Of a stretch of 64,000 bases of DNA, positions 8,917-18,155 are shown piece by piece; the first letter of the stretch is position 1; each line of letters begins with the position of its first letter. The position numbers and the translations under genes were made by a program. The DNA is from Cellulophaga sp. BC115SP (lineage in GTDB: Bacteria; Bacteroidota; Bacteroidia; Cytophagales; Spirosomataceae), in the NCBI RefSeq assembly GCF_009905545.1, contig NZ_JAAALB010000022.1, forward strand, positions 1 through 64,000, read 5' to 3'. A model generated the notes under the pieces. The model searched no databases. It was not told the DNA's origin and saw nothing but the letters and a program-made list of their open reading frames with translations.

Positions 8917-9645
8917 GTATAATTGAATTGAGTGATTGAGCGAATGAGTGATTTAGTGATTATTTTCGATATAACTTTACTTGTAGACCGTCTATTTGGG
9001 AGATATTAAAAGAAGGTTCAAGCTAAAAGAAAACAATCACTCAACCACTCAATCCCAATTCACTAAATAGTCTTCTGTATTTTAGTACAAATGATTGCAC
9101 TGAACTTACTCCTATTTGACAAAATCATTTTAATACAAAACTTTTATTCCTGATGATTACCTCCTCTTGATAGGTGAACCTTTTATCTTTTCATTAGAAA
9201 CCCTTCTATTACCGCTATATTTCAGGTTTCATTTCGCATTTCTGCGCTATATTACTGCACATTATCACATTAGTTTCGTCCTATCTATTTGTCGTTAAAA
9301 ACTTTTTTTTACTCCCTCTATTATTGCCCATTACTTGTTTATTGAGCATTTTTAAGGAAAATACTCTCTTTTACAAATAAAAAAGCAAAATTAGAAAAAT
9401 AATAAACTACAAAAACCATAGATTTTATATATTTACACACTTAAAATTGATTATACATTTGAGCGATAAAAGTAAAGGACATCCAAAATGAGAATTTCAA
9501 TCATTCATAAATCTCTATTTTATCCAAAATCCTTTCGTTTAAAAATGAACTTATCAAAGAATTATTTAGCTGAAACAAATATTTCAATGGAAATATACCG
9601 TAAAATATCTTCTACTTTTGCATTAATACTTAACTAGCCCAAAAT
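8917..9645. other. Gene-free stretch with inverted TGAGTGATT repeats
   Basis: At 8927-8962 the sequence repeats TGAGTGATTGAG-like words, and at 9030-9060 it shows their complement (AATCACTCAACCACTCAAT), forming a loose stem around an 85-base loop. The same words recur at 22561-22600 and 23007-23047. TACATTTG at 9454-9461 fits a -7 element for the sigma factor gene, but no -33 box is obvious. No protein gene is supported. Confidence 0.5.
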
Positions 9646-10239
9646 ATGGTAAAGCAACAAACAACTGCCTTACACGATGAAGTCACTTTGTGGAACTCCT
9701 TTCGAGAGGGGGACAAAGAAGCCTTTGCCTGCATTTACCAGTTGTACGCACGACCACTTTTGAGTTATGGTTACAAGGTAACTTCTGACAACACTTTGGT
9801 GGAAGATAGTATTCAGGATTTGTTCATTGAACTTTGGCATAGTCGTACAAATCTTTCTGCCACTGATTCGGTGAAGTTTTACTTATTCAGAGCGCTTCGC
9901 AACAAAATTCTTCGCAATAAAGCCAAAGTTGAAATCGAAGTATTAAACGACTTTTCAGTCGAGCCCTCTCACCTATTTGATGTATCCAACGAAACGTTGA
10001 TGATTGATGAAGAAGTTTATCAACTACAAATTTCGCAGCTTCAAACCTCTCTTCAAAAACTCCCCAAACGCCAACAAGAAGCTATAAACCTCCGCTATTA
10101 TCACGATTTTAGTAATGAAGAAGTCGCTCAAATTATGGGCGTCAACTATCAATCTGCTTGTAAATTTATTTACACAGGTCTTCGTTTTTTAAAAGAAAAC
10201 ATCATTATTCCTACATTTTTCTACCTGTTAATCAGCTAG
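9646..10239 (+). CDS. ECF RNA polymerase sigma factor (FecI-like)
   Basis: This 197-residue sigma factor has region 2 at about residues 25-90 (FACIYQLYARPLLSYGYKV, then DSIQDLFIELWHSR). Region 4 lies at about residues 130-180 (LQKLPKRQQEAINLRYYHDFSNEEVAQIMGV), with a clear helix-turn-helix. It precedes a FecR-type anti-sigma factor and a SusC receptor with an N-terminal STN domain. This is the standard trans-envelope signalling set: ligand binding by SusC should release the sigma factor from FecR to switch on the polysaccharide locus. Spacing to fecR is 86 bases, so they are likely cotranscribed. Confidence 0.92.
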   Translation: MVKQQTTALHDEVTLWNSFREGDKEAFACIYQLYARPLLSYGYKVTSDNTLVEDSIQDLFIELWHSRTNLSATDSVKFYLFRALRNKILRNKAKVEIEVLNDFSVEPSHLFDVSNETLMIDEEVYQLQISQLQTSLQKLPKRQQEAINLRYYHDFSNEEVAQIMGVNYQSACKFIYTGLRFLKENIIIPTFFYLLIS

Positions 10240-10325
10240 TTGAAAAATTTTCTATTTTTTTCTTAAAAAAAATGGACTAAAATATCGCATTCCCTGCATT
10301 AGTATATAAAAGCATTAGATAAATC

Positions 10326-11417
10326 ATGATTACAGACTATGAACATTTTGATATAGAAGATTTTGCATCAAACGATTCTTTTAAAAATTGGGTACTACAC
10401 CCCAGTCCGAAAAGTAATTTTTTTTGGGAGAATTATATACAAAATCATCCGCACCAAGCACACAAGATTGAACTGGCACGAAATCTCATTTTGGGTATTC
10501 GCAGTGCAGCTCATCAAGTGCCTTCGGAAGCGACTGTATCGAGATTATGGAGTACAATCAATGAGCATATCGAAAATGAAGAAACGCTAGAAAGTCAAAA
10601 TTTCTGGCATCATTGGAGTTTGAGTAAAATAGCAGCTTCGGTAGCCATTCTGTTGTGTTTAGGTGCTGTGTTTTTTCAATATACTGATAAGCTACAGCAT
10701 TCATTACGCTATTTTGCTAGTGATAACCCGATGATTGAACAGCAAAATGATACGCAAGAAGTCTTAAAAGTAAGACTTGCAGATGGCTCTACAGTGAGCC
10801 TTGACCCTGATTCCAAAATCAGTTACAGGACTCATTTTGAAGAACAAAAGAGGGAAGTTTACTTGGAAGGAGAAGCTTTTTTTGAAGTAACAAAAAATCC
10901 AAATAAACCTTTTATTGTATATGCCAACGATGTGGTGACCCGAGTATTAGGCACAAGCTTTAGGATAAAAGCACGCGATACAGACCAAAAAATTGTCGTT
11001 GCGGTAAAAACTGGAAAAGTATCTGTTTTTAAGAAGAAAGATTTTCAAGAAAACGAAAATATAGTGGCACAAAATAACAAAGGTGTTATTCTCAAGCCCA
11101 ATCAGCAAGTGGTGTATTTGAAAAGTGAAGAGGTCTTAAGTAAAACCTTGGTTGAAAAACCAGAGTTACTTTCGAAAAAATCAGTCATAAGTTTTGATTT
11201 TGACAATACGCCCATCGCCGAAGTTTTTGCCCGACTCGAAAAAGCTTACGGTGTGTCGATTGTATATGATGAAGAGTTGATGAAAAATTGTTTTCTGACC
11301 GCTCCTTTGGGCAACGAGCCGTTATTTGACAAACTCAAGGTAATCTGTAAAACTACAGGTGCAACCTACGAAGTATTTGACGGACAAATTGTTGTTACAA
11401 GTCGTGGTTGTAATTAA
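10326..11417 (+). CDS. FecR-family anti-sigma factor
   Basis: The 363-residue protein has an N-terminal cytoplasmic part of about 95 residues that should hold the sigma factor. One membrane helix follows near residues 100-118 (IAASVAILLCLGAVFFQ), then a periplasmic FecR domain with LADGSTVSLDPDSKISY and VYLEGEAFFEV at about residues 155-195. The C-terminal domain (about residues 295-360, FDFDNTPIAEVFARLEKAYGVSI) is the DUF4974 module common in Bacteroidota. It sits between the ECF sigma gene and susC, and probably senses the STN domain of that receptor. Confidence 0.92.
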   Translation: MITDYEHFDIEDFASNDSFKNWVLHPSPKSNFFWENYIQNHPHQAHKIELARNLILGIRSAAHQVPSEATVSRLWSTINEHIENEETLESQNFWHHWSLSKIAASVAILLCLGAVFFQYTDKLQHSLRYFASDNPMIEQQNDTQEVLKVRLADGSTVSLDPDSKISYRTHFEEQKREVYLEGEAFFEVTKNPNKPFIVYANDVVTRVLGTSFRIKARDTDQKIVVAVKTGKVSVFKKKDFQENENIVAQNNKGVILKPNQQVVYLKSEEVLSKTLVEKPELLSKKSVISFDFDNTPIAEVFARLEKAYGVSIVYDEELMKNCFLTAPLGNEPLFDKLKVICKTTGATYEVFDGQIVVTSRGCN

Positions 11418-11579
11418 AAGTTTTAGAATAAGCATACTAATACTCCAGCAACAGTACCAGTGTTGTTGGAAACATTTGAATATAAAATCGAACCCAATGC
11501 CTTGGACATTTTGTGCAAGGGAAACTATTTAACCCCATTTTGAAATGATATAAAATAATACGACTTCTTACCCAACAAA

Positions 11580-11613
11580 AAAGTCGGCGATGGTACCAGC
11601 ATCAACCGACTTT
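11580..11613 (+). promoter_or_regulatory. Hairpin in the fecR-susC gap
   Basis: AAAGTCGG at 11580-11587 pairs with CCGACTTT at 11606-11613. There is no T-run behind it. The hairpin lies about 90 bases ahead of susC, in a 284-base gap that contains no other gene. It may be a transcript-processing or attenuating structure; this is inference. Confidence 0.35.
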
Positions 11614-11701
11614 CGAATAGCTCACCATGTTGATTGCTCCAACAAGGGTGAAAATGTTTTGTCTAATTTTCTAACAATACAAACAAAAACAGTCCAAAAC
11701 T

Positions 11702-14700
11702 ATGGAAAAAAAACGGAAAATTTCTAAGATTTTTCAGAAAATTATGTACCTATCCATCCAGCAAATTATACTGGCAATTGTCTTTATGAGTATGTCTTTT
11801 GCCAACGGCATCGCTCAATCGGTATTAGAAAAGGAAATCTCTCTTCAATTAGAAGACCGAGAGTTTAAATCTGTGCTTAAAAGCATTGAGAAAAACGCTG
11901 ATATTCGTTTTACTTATACCAAAAATTTGATACAACTAGACAAAAAGGTTTCTGTAAATCTTCGTAAAGAAAAGCTTTCAACAATTTTAGAAAGTCTTTT
12001 TGTTCCAATGGGCATCAGCTATGAAGTGGCAGGCAATTATATTATTCTCAATCGAAAAAGTGTTGATTTAAAGTCCATTAATCACAAAAATGCGGACTTT
12101 CGGCTCGAACCACCCGCCCTCATTGCCATCACAGGAAAAGTCGTGGATGACAAAGGTGAAGGAGTTATGGGAGTCAATATTCAGATAAAAGGAACTACCA
12201 AAGGTACCAATACCGACCAAAATGGCTATTACTCGATTTCGGTACCAGACGAAAAAGCAGTGTTAGTTTTTAGTTCTATTGGTTTTGTAACTCAAGAAAC
12301 CACTGTTGGACGTAGAAGTACCATTAATATGGTATTGGAAACTGATGTAAAAACACTCAACGAAGTGGTAGTTGTAGGATATGGTTCTGTTAAAAAAAGT
12401 GATTTAACAGGTTCGGTTGTTTCCTTGAAATCAAAAGAATTAACTGCGGGGCTTAATCAAAACTTCCAGCAATCACTAATCGGTCGTGCCGCTGGGGTAC
12501 AAGTCTATCAAAAAAGCGGTGAACCAGGGTCTGCCATGAGTGTAAAAATCCGTGGAGCGAGTTCTATCACAGCGGGCAATGACCCCTTGTATGTAATCGA
12601 TGGTATGCCGATCAACGACGGTGCTCCTGTTACTGGTACTGGTGACAGCTTTGTGTCAAATCCCAATCCTAGAAACCCACTCAATAGTCTAAATCCAAAT
12701 GACATTGAGTCTATTGAAATTTTGAAGGATGCCTCCGCTACTGCTATTTACGGTGCTCGTGGGTCGAATGGGGTAGTTTTGATTACGACAAAAAAAGGGA
12801 ATGAAGGAGGTTTGCGTGTGAATTATAGTGGTAGCTATGGTGTACAAACTGTCGCTAATTCACCTAAAATGCTAACAGGCGAGCAGTACAGAGATGTACT
12901 CAATGGCATCATAGATGCAGGTGGAGGTAATGCCAACGAACGTATAACAGGAAGCGTTACAAACACTGATTGGCAAAGTATGCTGTTCCAACAAGCTACT
13001 GTACAAAACTATGATTTATCGTTTCAAGGAGGCAATAACAACACCAAATACTACGTATCCTTGGGCTATATGGACCAAGCAGGTGTTGTAAAAAACTCAG
13101 GTTCGACACGTTATTCGGCAAGATTTAACCTTGAAAATCGTATCAAAGACAAATATACTTTTGGTATCAATCTCAATACTTCTTATATCAAAGATTTATA
13201 TAACTCTGTCGGTATTGGTGTCAACGAAAATGCTAGTGCGCTGTATGCCGCTATTTTTTATGACCCCACAATCGCCCCATACAAAGAAGATGGAAGCTAT
13301 AATCGTTCTATCTATATGACTATGGATCACCCCGTGGCTTTGATTAATGGTCAAATCGCCAATAGTGACTCATACCGAACCTTCGGAACTATGTTTGCAG
13401 AGTATTTCTTCATGCCTGCACTATCGGCAAAAGTAAAAATTGGCGGTGATATTAATACCAGTCAGCGCAATGTTTGGATTGACCCAATGACTCTCAATGG
13501 TGTTCAAAACAACGGCATTGCTAGTATTTTGACGGGTACTCGTAGCTATTATATGGGCGAGTTTACCATGAATTATACCAAGCAAATCGCCAAGCATTTT
13601 ATTAGCGCTGTAGCTGGAGCAACCAATGAACATTTCGGTTCTAATTCATTTTCAGGTACAGGAAAAGGATATACCCTTCCCGACCTTAAGTATGATGCTA
13701 TCGGTAGCGGAACTCAATCCTTGAATACCATTGGTAGCGGACGTGCCGAAACGCAGCTGATTTCCTTCTTAGGGCGTGTTAATTATTCTTTCAATGATAA
13801 ATATTTGATTACAGCATCTATTCGTGCAGATGGTTCATCAAGATTTGGCCCTAACAACCGCTATGGATTTTTTCCTTCAGCAGCATTTGCTTGGAAAGCC
13901 CACGAAGAAGCATTTATGAAAGATATTCCTGCCCTTTCTGAATTAAAACTAAGAGCTAGTTATGGGGTAATAGGAAACCAATCTATCGGCAACTTTTTGT
14001 TTCTTCCTACTTTTGGTATAGGTGGAGATGCCATTTTTGGCGGTGTCAGAAATACCACTATTCAACCTTCAAGAAACCCTAATCCAGACCTAAAATGGGA
14101 ATCTGCAAAGCAAATGGATATTGGAGTTGATTTTGGTTTATTTAAAAACAAAATCAGAGGAACCATTGAATATTATAATCGTACTACTTCTGACCTTCTA
14201 CTGAGTGTTCCACAACCGCTAAGTTCTGGTTTTGGGTCTAGAACAGAAAACGTAGGAAGTATGAGAAATACTGGTATTGAATTAACCTTGGGTGGTGATG
14301 TAATCAAAACTGGTGGATTTACGTGGAACTTGAACGGCAACTTCTCTACGCTAAGTAATGAGGTTATTTCGTTGGGATCGTCTCCACAAATTATCTATGG
14401 AGCCGCAGGATTTATTTCCAACGCAGCGATTATTCAAGTGGGCAAACCATTGGCTTCTTATTATGGATTTATTGTAGATGGTGTTTGGCAAACTACCGAT
14501 GATTTCTCTAAGACACAGGCTGGAGTAAAAGCAGGTGATGTAAAATACCGTGATTTGAATGGCGATAAAGTCATCAATGATGCCGACAGAACAATTATTG
14601 GAAAGGCTTTCCCTGATTTTATTTATGGTGCAACCAGCAAAATGACTTACAAAGGATTTTCATTTGAGGTATTTATCGAAGGAAATCAAGGAAGTAGTAT

Positions 14701-15106
14701 TCTTAATCAAATGATGGTGGATTCGTATTTTCCAGTAAGTTTTAGACGAAATAAACTAGCAGATGTATATCTCAATCGCTGGACACCTTCAAACCCAACC
14801 AACGAGTATCCTTCTTTTGTAAACCCTACCTCACAAGGACAAAGAACCATCAACTCAAAAACCGTAGAAGATGCCTCTTATTTGCGTATTCAGGCGATTC
14901 GTTTGAGTTATGAAGTCCCTATTCCCAAAAACAAATTCGTTCGCAGTGTCAACATTTTTGTAACTGGTCAAAACCTTAAAACTTTTACCAACTACAAAGG
15001 AACAGACCCGGCTACCAATGCTGTAGGCGACGACATCCTTAAAATTGATTACAGTACCTATCCGCTTACACGCACATTCACAGGGGGAATCAATGTTCAA
15101 TTTTAA
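11702..15106 (+). CDS. SusC/RagA-type TonB-dependent receptor with STN domain
   Basis: The 1134-residue outer-membrane receptor has an N-terminal export signal ending near residue 39. An STN (secretin/TonB short N-terminal) domain follows at about residues 45-115. A carboxypeptidase-like regulatory domain starts near residue 143 (ITGKVVDDKGEGVMGV). The plug begins near residue 227 (YGSVKKSDLTGSVVSL) and includes IEILKDASATAIYGARGSNGVVLITTKKG. The rest is the 22-strand barrel. In this family SusC imports oligosaccharides bound by its partner SusD, whose gene starts 12 bases downstream. The STN domain and the upstream FecI/FecR pair show that the receptor also signals substrate presence to the transcription machinery. 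Confidence 0.95.
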   Translation: MEKKRKISKIFQKIMYLSIQQIILAIVFMSMSFANGIAQSVLEKEISLQLEDREFKSVLKSIEKNADIRFTYTKNLIQLDKKVSVNLRKEKLSTILESLFVPMGISYEVAGNYIILNRKSVDLKSINHKNADFRLEPPALIAITGKVVDDKGEGVMGVNIQIKGTTKGTNTDQNGYYSISVPDEKAVLVFSSIGFVTQETTVGRRSTINMVLETDVKTLNEVVVVGYGSVKKSDLTGSVVSLKSKELTAGLNQNFQQSLIGRAAGVQVYQKSGEPGSAMSVKIRGASSITAGNDPLYVIDGMPINDGAPVTGTGDSFVSNPNPRNPLNSLNPNDIESIEILKDASATAIYGARGSNGVVLITTKKGNEGGLRVNYSGSYGVQTVANSPKMLTGEQYRDVLNGIIDAGGGNANERITGSVTNTDWQSMLFQQATVQNYDLSFQGGNNNTKYYVSLGYMDQAGVVKNSGSTRYSARFNLENRIKDKYTFGINLNTSYIKDLYNSVGIGVNENASALYAAIFYDPTIAPYKEDGSYNRSIYMTMDHPVALINGQIANSDSYRTFGTMFAEYFFMPALSAKVKIGGDINTSQRNVWIDPMTLNGVQNNGIASILTGTRSYYMGEFTMNYTKQIAKHFISAVAGATNEHFGSNSFSGTGKGYTLPDLKYDAIGSGTQSLNTIGSGRAETQLISFLGRVNYSFNDKYLITASIRADGSSRFGPNNRYGFFPSAAFAWKAHEEAFMKDIPALSELKLRASYGVIGNQSIGNFLFLPTFGIGGDAIFGGVRNTTIQPSRNPNPDLKWESAKQMDIGVDFGLFKNKIRGTIEYYNRTTSDLLLSVPQPLSSGFGSRTENVGSMRNTGIELTLGGDVIKTGGFTWNLNGNFSTLSNEVISLGSSPQIIYGAAGFISNAAIIQVGKPLASYYGFIVDGVWQTTDDFSKTQAGVKAGDVKYRDLNGDKVINDADRTIIGKAFPDFIYGATSKMTYKGFSFEVFIEGNQGSSILNQMMVDSYFPVSFRRNKLADVYLNRWTPSNPTNEYPSFVNPTSQGQRTINSKTVEDASYLRIQAIRLSYEVPIPKNKFVRSVNIFVTGQNLKTFTNYKGTDPATNAVGDDILKIDYSTYPLTRTFTGGINVQF

Positions 15107-15118
15107 TTATTTAGCAGA

Positions 15119-16573
15119 ATGAAAATCCAACAATACAGTATCTTATTTTTTACCATTTTAAGTCTTGTTGCCTGCCAAAGTCAGTTTGAGCTAACGCCTT
15201 ATTCTGAATTTGCGCCAAGCAATGTCCTGACCAACGAAAAGGGCTTGAAAGCTGTGCTTTACTCTGCACATGCTTCTATCCAAAATACCACAGCCTCTCG
15301 CATTTTGATTAATATTTCTGAGGTAAGTACCGATATGGCATATAACACAGGTGGTGCCGAAAACTTATATCTACAGGAATTTGTCAATTTTACATGGTCA
15401 CCTTCAACGGGCAATTTTAGAGATGATGTTTGGGCGCCCCATTACCGTGCTATTCGTGATGCGAACCTAGTTTTGGAAAATGTCAATAATGTACAAGGCT
15501 TAAGCGATGCAAGCAAAAAGCTATACATTGCCGAAGCCAAAACGCTGCGAGCATTCTCCTATGATGTTTTAAGACTTTGGTTTGGTGGCGTGCCACTTCG
15601 TAAATCTAGTGCCGACGAAGCCCAAAAGGCTAGAGCCACAGATGATGAAATGAAGCAATTCATCGAGTCGGAATATCTTGCTTCCATCGCTGACCTACCA
15701 GCTCCAGGGAAAGAGGAAGCTTACAGTCGCATCAACAAAGGTGTTGTGTATGCCATGTTGACCAAATTTTATCTCAATACTAAACAATGGCAAAAAGCGG
15801 CTGACGCTGCCAAATCAGTGATGGATTTGGGATATTACTCGCTTTTCTCAGATTATACCAAAATGTTTAGAGTAGAAAATGAAGGAAACAAAGAAATGAT
15901 TTTGGTCAAACCCGCTCGCAATGAAAACGGTTATGGCAACTGGTTTTCGGCAGGGGCATTGCCCCCTGGGTTCAAAACCTCTTCGACTATCCCTGAATTT
16001 GTATGGACTACCTCTATGGCAAATTTTGCGACACAATATCGCTTGAGAACAAAATTTACCAGTTCATTCGACCCACAAGATGCTCGTTTAGGTCTGATTA
16101 TCAGAAATTATACCAATACCAGTGGTGCACAAATTACCCTAGGCACTGACGACGCCCGCAGTTTGAAATATTGGGATAATGCAACATTAGGGAACAACAG
16201 TGGTAACGACGTTCCTGTCTTTAGATACGCCGATATACTTTTGTCAAGAGCCGAAGCGCTCAACGAACTCAACGGTCCTTCGCAAGAGGCAATTAGTTTG
16301 ATTAATGACGTAAGAAAAAGAGCAAAAGTAGCCGAATTACAGTTGAGTAATTTCAAAACTAAAGAGGAATTGCGTGCGCATATCTTGAAAGAACGTTCTT
16401 GGGAATTTTATTCAGAAGGAAAAAGTCGTGAGGATTATATCCGTCATGGGGTATTTATTTCGGCTGCCGCAGACAGAAAAGTCCAAAATCCTGTCAATGA
16501 TAGGCTGATTTTCCCTATTCCTCAGGCGGAAACGGATGCCAACAAACTTTGCGCGCAAAATCAAGGATACTAG
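15119..16573 (+). CDS. SusD/RagB-family glycan-binding lipoprotein
   Basis: The 484-residue product has a lipobox (SLVAC, cysteine 19) and is expected on the outer-membrane surface. Family features are the helical SusD fold with WAPHYRAIRDANLVLENV near residue 105 and LYIAEAKTLRAFSYDVLRLWFGGVPL near residues 135-165. The C-terminal RYADILLSRAEALNEL and HILKERSWEFYSEGKSRED are also typical. It caps the SusC transporter encoded just upstream and captures oligosaccharides. No sugar can be named from the sequence. A hairpin at 16599 follows. Confidence 0.93.
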   Translation: MKIQQYSILFFTILSLVACQSQFELTPYSEFAPSNVLTNEKGLKAVLYSAHASIQNTTASRILINISEVSTDMAYNTGGAENLYLQEFVNFTWSPSTGNFRDDVWAPHYRAIRDANLVLENVNNVQGLSDASKKLYIAEAKTLRAFSYDVLRLWFGGVPLRKSSADEAQKARATDDEMKQFIESEYLASIADLPAPGKEEAYSRINKGVVYAMLTKFYLNTKQWQKAADAAKSVMDLGYYSLFSDYTKMFRVENEGNKEMILVKPARNENGYGNWFSAGALPPGFKTSSTIPEFVWTTSMANFATQYRLRTKFTSSFDPQDARLGLIIRNYTNTSGAQITLGTDDARSLKYWDNATLGNNSGNDVPVFRYADILLSRAEALNELNGPSQEAISLINDVRKRAKVAELQLSNFKTKEELRAHILKERSWEFYSEGKSREDYIRHGVFISAAADRKVQNPVNDRLIFPIPQAETDANKLCAQNQGY

Positions 16574-16598
16574 GTATTAGTTATGAATGATGAGTTGA

Positions 16599-16631
16599 GA
16601 GTTGTGAATGTAAATTTTTAATTCACAACTC
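16599..16631 (+). terminator. Hairpin after susD
   Basis: GAGTTGTGAAT at 16599-16609 pairs with ATTCACAACTC at 16621-16631 around an AT-rich loop, 25 bases past the susD stop. A strong T-run is absent, so it could be a weak terminator or a stabilising 3-prime structure. Confidence 0.4.
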
Positions 16632-16632
16632 A

Positions 16633-16727
16633 TTATCAATAGGCATTAGGCAAAATGCATTAATCATTTCGTAAGAAATACTTTGATTCTTTTTACGTAA
16701 AGCATAAAGCCTAATACCTTTTTAATT
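16633..16727 (+). repeat. Decayed copy of the 168-base intergenic repeat
   Basis: The words GGCATTAGGCAAAATGCATTAATCATTTCGTAAGAAATACT and CGTAAAGCATAAAGCCTAATACC follow the same order as in the repeat at 41534-41702, with many substitutions. It lies just before the GH43-type gene. Confidence 0.45.
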
Positions 16728-16735
16728 TTCCATAG

Positions 16736-17860
16736 ATGAAAAAAACATTTTTCCTCCTATTGGCGATAAGTTGGCAGGTGGTAGCGCAGGAAGCAAAATT
16801 TAGCAACCCCATGGCACCTGTTACCAATATCGAGTTAACTGTTCCCAAAGAAGTAAAACCGATATTTGACTATTGGCTTCGTGATACATATATCATGCTA
16901 GGTCCAGATGGAATGTATTATCTCACTGGGACGACCGCCACGCCCAATAGAATTTTCCCCAATGGTAACATACATTGTTGGGATTACAACGATGGTCTTT
17001 ATATGTGGAAATCCAAAGACCTAAAGAATTGGACGCCTATGGGTCTGATTTGGTCTTTTGAAAAAGATGCCGCTGATTGGCAAAAACAAGGTAAACCCAT
17101 CAAAGAAGGAGCCAAATCACTGAATAATGACCCACTTGAAGGGCAATATCGTGCCTTATGGGCACCCGAACTGCATTATATCAAGAGTCAAAAAAAATGG
17201 ATGATTGTGACTTGTATCAATGGTGGCGCTGGTTCTTTTATTCTTGAAAGTATTTCTGGAAAACCCGAAGGTCCTTATAAGAATATTGTAGGAAACACCA
17301 CAAAGCCTATTTATGGCAATATAGATGCAAGCTTGTTTGAAGACGACAACGGTGAAGTTTATGTAGTAGCGCACAATCACTTTATCGCCAAAATGAATAA
17401 AGACCTAAGCGATTTGGAGGAACCTTATCAAAAAATCAAGGAAACTCCCTACAATCCAGAGCCTTATATAGAGGGCATTTTTATGACTAAACATCACGGA
17501 AAGTATATTTTGATGCAAACGGTTTGGTCTGTAAGAACGGGAGAAAACGAGTTCACTTATTTACCTGTAGACAAAAAAACTGGCAACGCACTTCATAGCT
17601 ATGATGTGGTTATTTCGGAAGCAGATAGTCCTTATGGACCTTTTAGCGAGCGTTACCCTGCTATTTTACAAGGAGGACATAATAATTTGTTTGTTGATAA
17701 AAAAGGAGATTGGTGGAGCACTACTTTTTTTAATCCAAGAGGAGAAATGGGGAAAGAATTCAAAATCACGTGTCGTCCTGGCTTGGTACCTGTCAAATGG
17801 GTCAACAAAAAGCTACAACCAGACCATGCAAGAGCTAAAAAGTTTTATGGACATAAGTAA
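16736..17860 (+). CDS. Glycoside hydrolase family 43-type enzyme, secreted
   Basis: The 374-residue protein has a signal peptide (MKKTFFLLLAISWQVVAQ) and a five-bladed propeller of the GH43 type. The three acidic residues expected in this family are visible: D50 in LRDTYIM (base), D197 in NIDASLFEDDNG (pKa modulator) and E246 in YIEGIFM (acid). WAPELHYI near residue 142 is another family hallmark. Known GH43 enzymes release arabinose, xylose or galactose residues. Substrate here is unknown. The position between susCD and two sulfatases suggests it acts on a sulfated plant or algal glycan. Confidence 0.83.
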   Translation: MKKTFFLLLAISWQVVAQEAKFSNPMAPVTNIELTVPKEVKPIFDYWLRDTYIMLGPDGMYYLTGTTATPNRIFPNGNIHCWDYNDGLYMWKSKDLKNWTPMGLIWSFEKDAADWQKQGKPIKEGAKSLNNDPLEGQYRALWAPELHYIKSQKKWMIVTCINGGAGSFILESISGKPEGPYKNIVGNTTKPIYGNIDASLFEDDNGEVYVVAHNHFIAKMNKDLSDLEEPYQKIKETPYNPEPYIEGIFMTKHHGKYILMQTVWSVRTGENEFTYLPVDKKTGNALHSYDVVISEADSPYGPFSERYPAILQGGHNNLFVDKKGDWWSTTFFNPRGEMGKEFKITCRPGLVPVKWVNKKLQPDHARAKKFYGHK

Positions 17861-18155
17861 ATACCACCTATTCAAGCTAGCATAGCCTATAGGTCATAAC
17901 TCTCAATTTTCATTATTTAGTTATTTTTATAGATAAAACCAAGTGTACGTTATTAGTTAATAGTATATCAGTTATTGGAATAGACTCATAATCAGATGTA
18001 TGATTAATGAAACCTTTCCTGTTACCTAAAATTAAGCATCAGTACAAAATGAGTTTTCATCTTTTTTGAATATAAAATATTGACAGTAATACTTACACTC
18101 AAAATTCAAAACTCATCATTCAGCACTAATACGACTTACCTCACACGCTTTTTCT
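17861..18155. other. Gap between GH43-type and sulfatase genes
   Basis: The gap is AT-rich. It contains degenerate GTTATTAGTTAATAG-like words and, at 18087-18123, ACTTACACTCAAAATTCAAAACTCATCATTCA. The latter is a word set that recurs at 16580, 30599 and 41453. No gene or clear promoter is seen. Confidence 0.4.
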
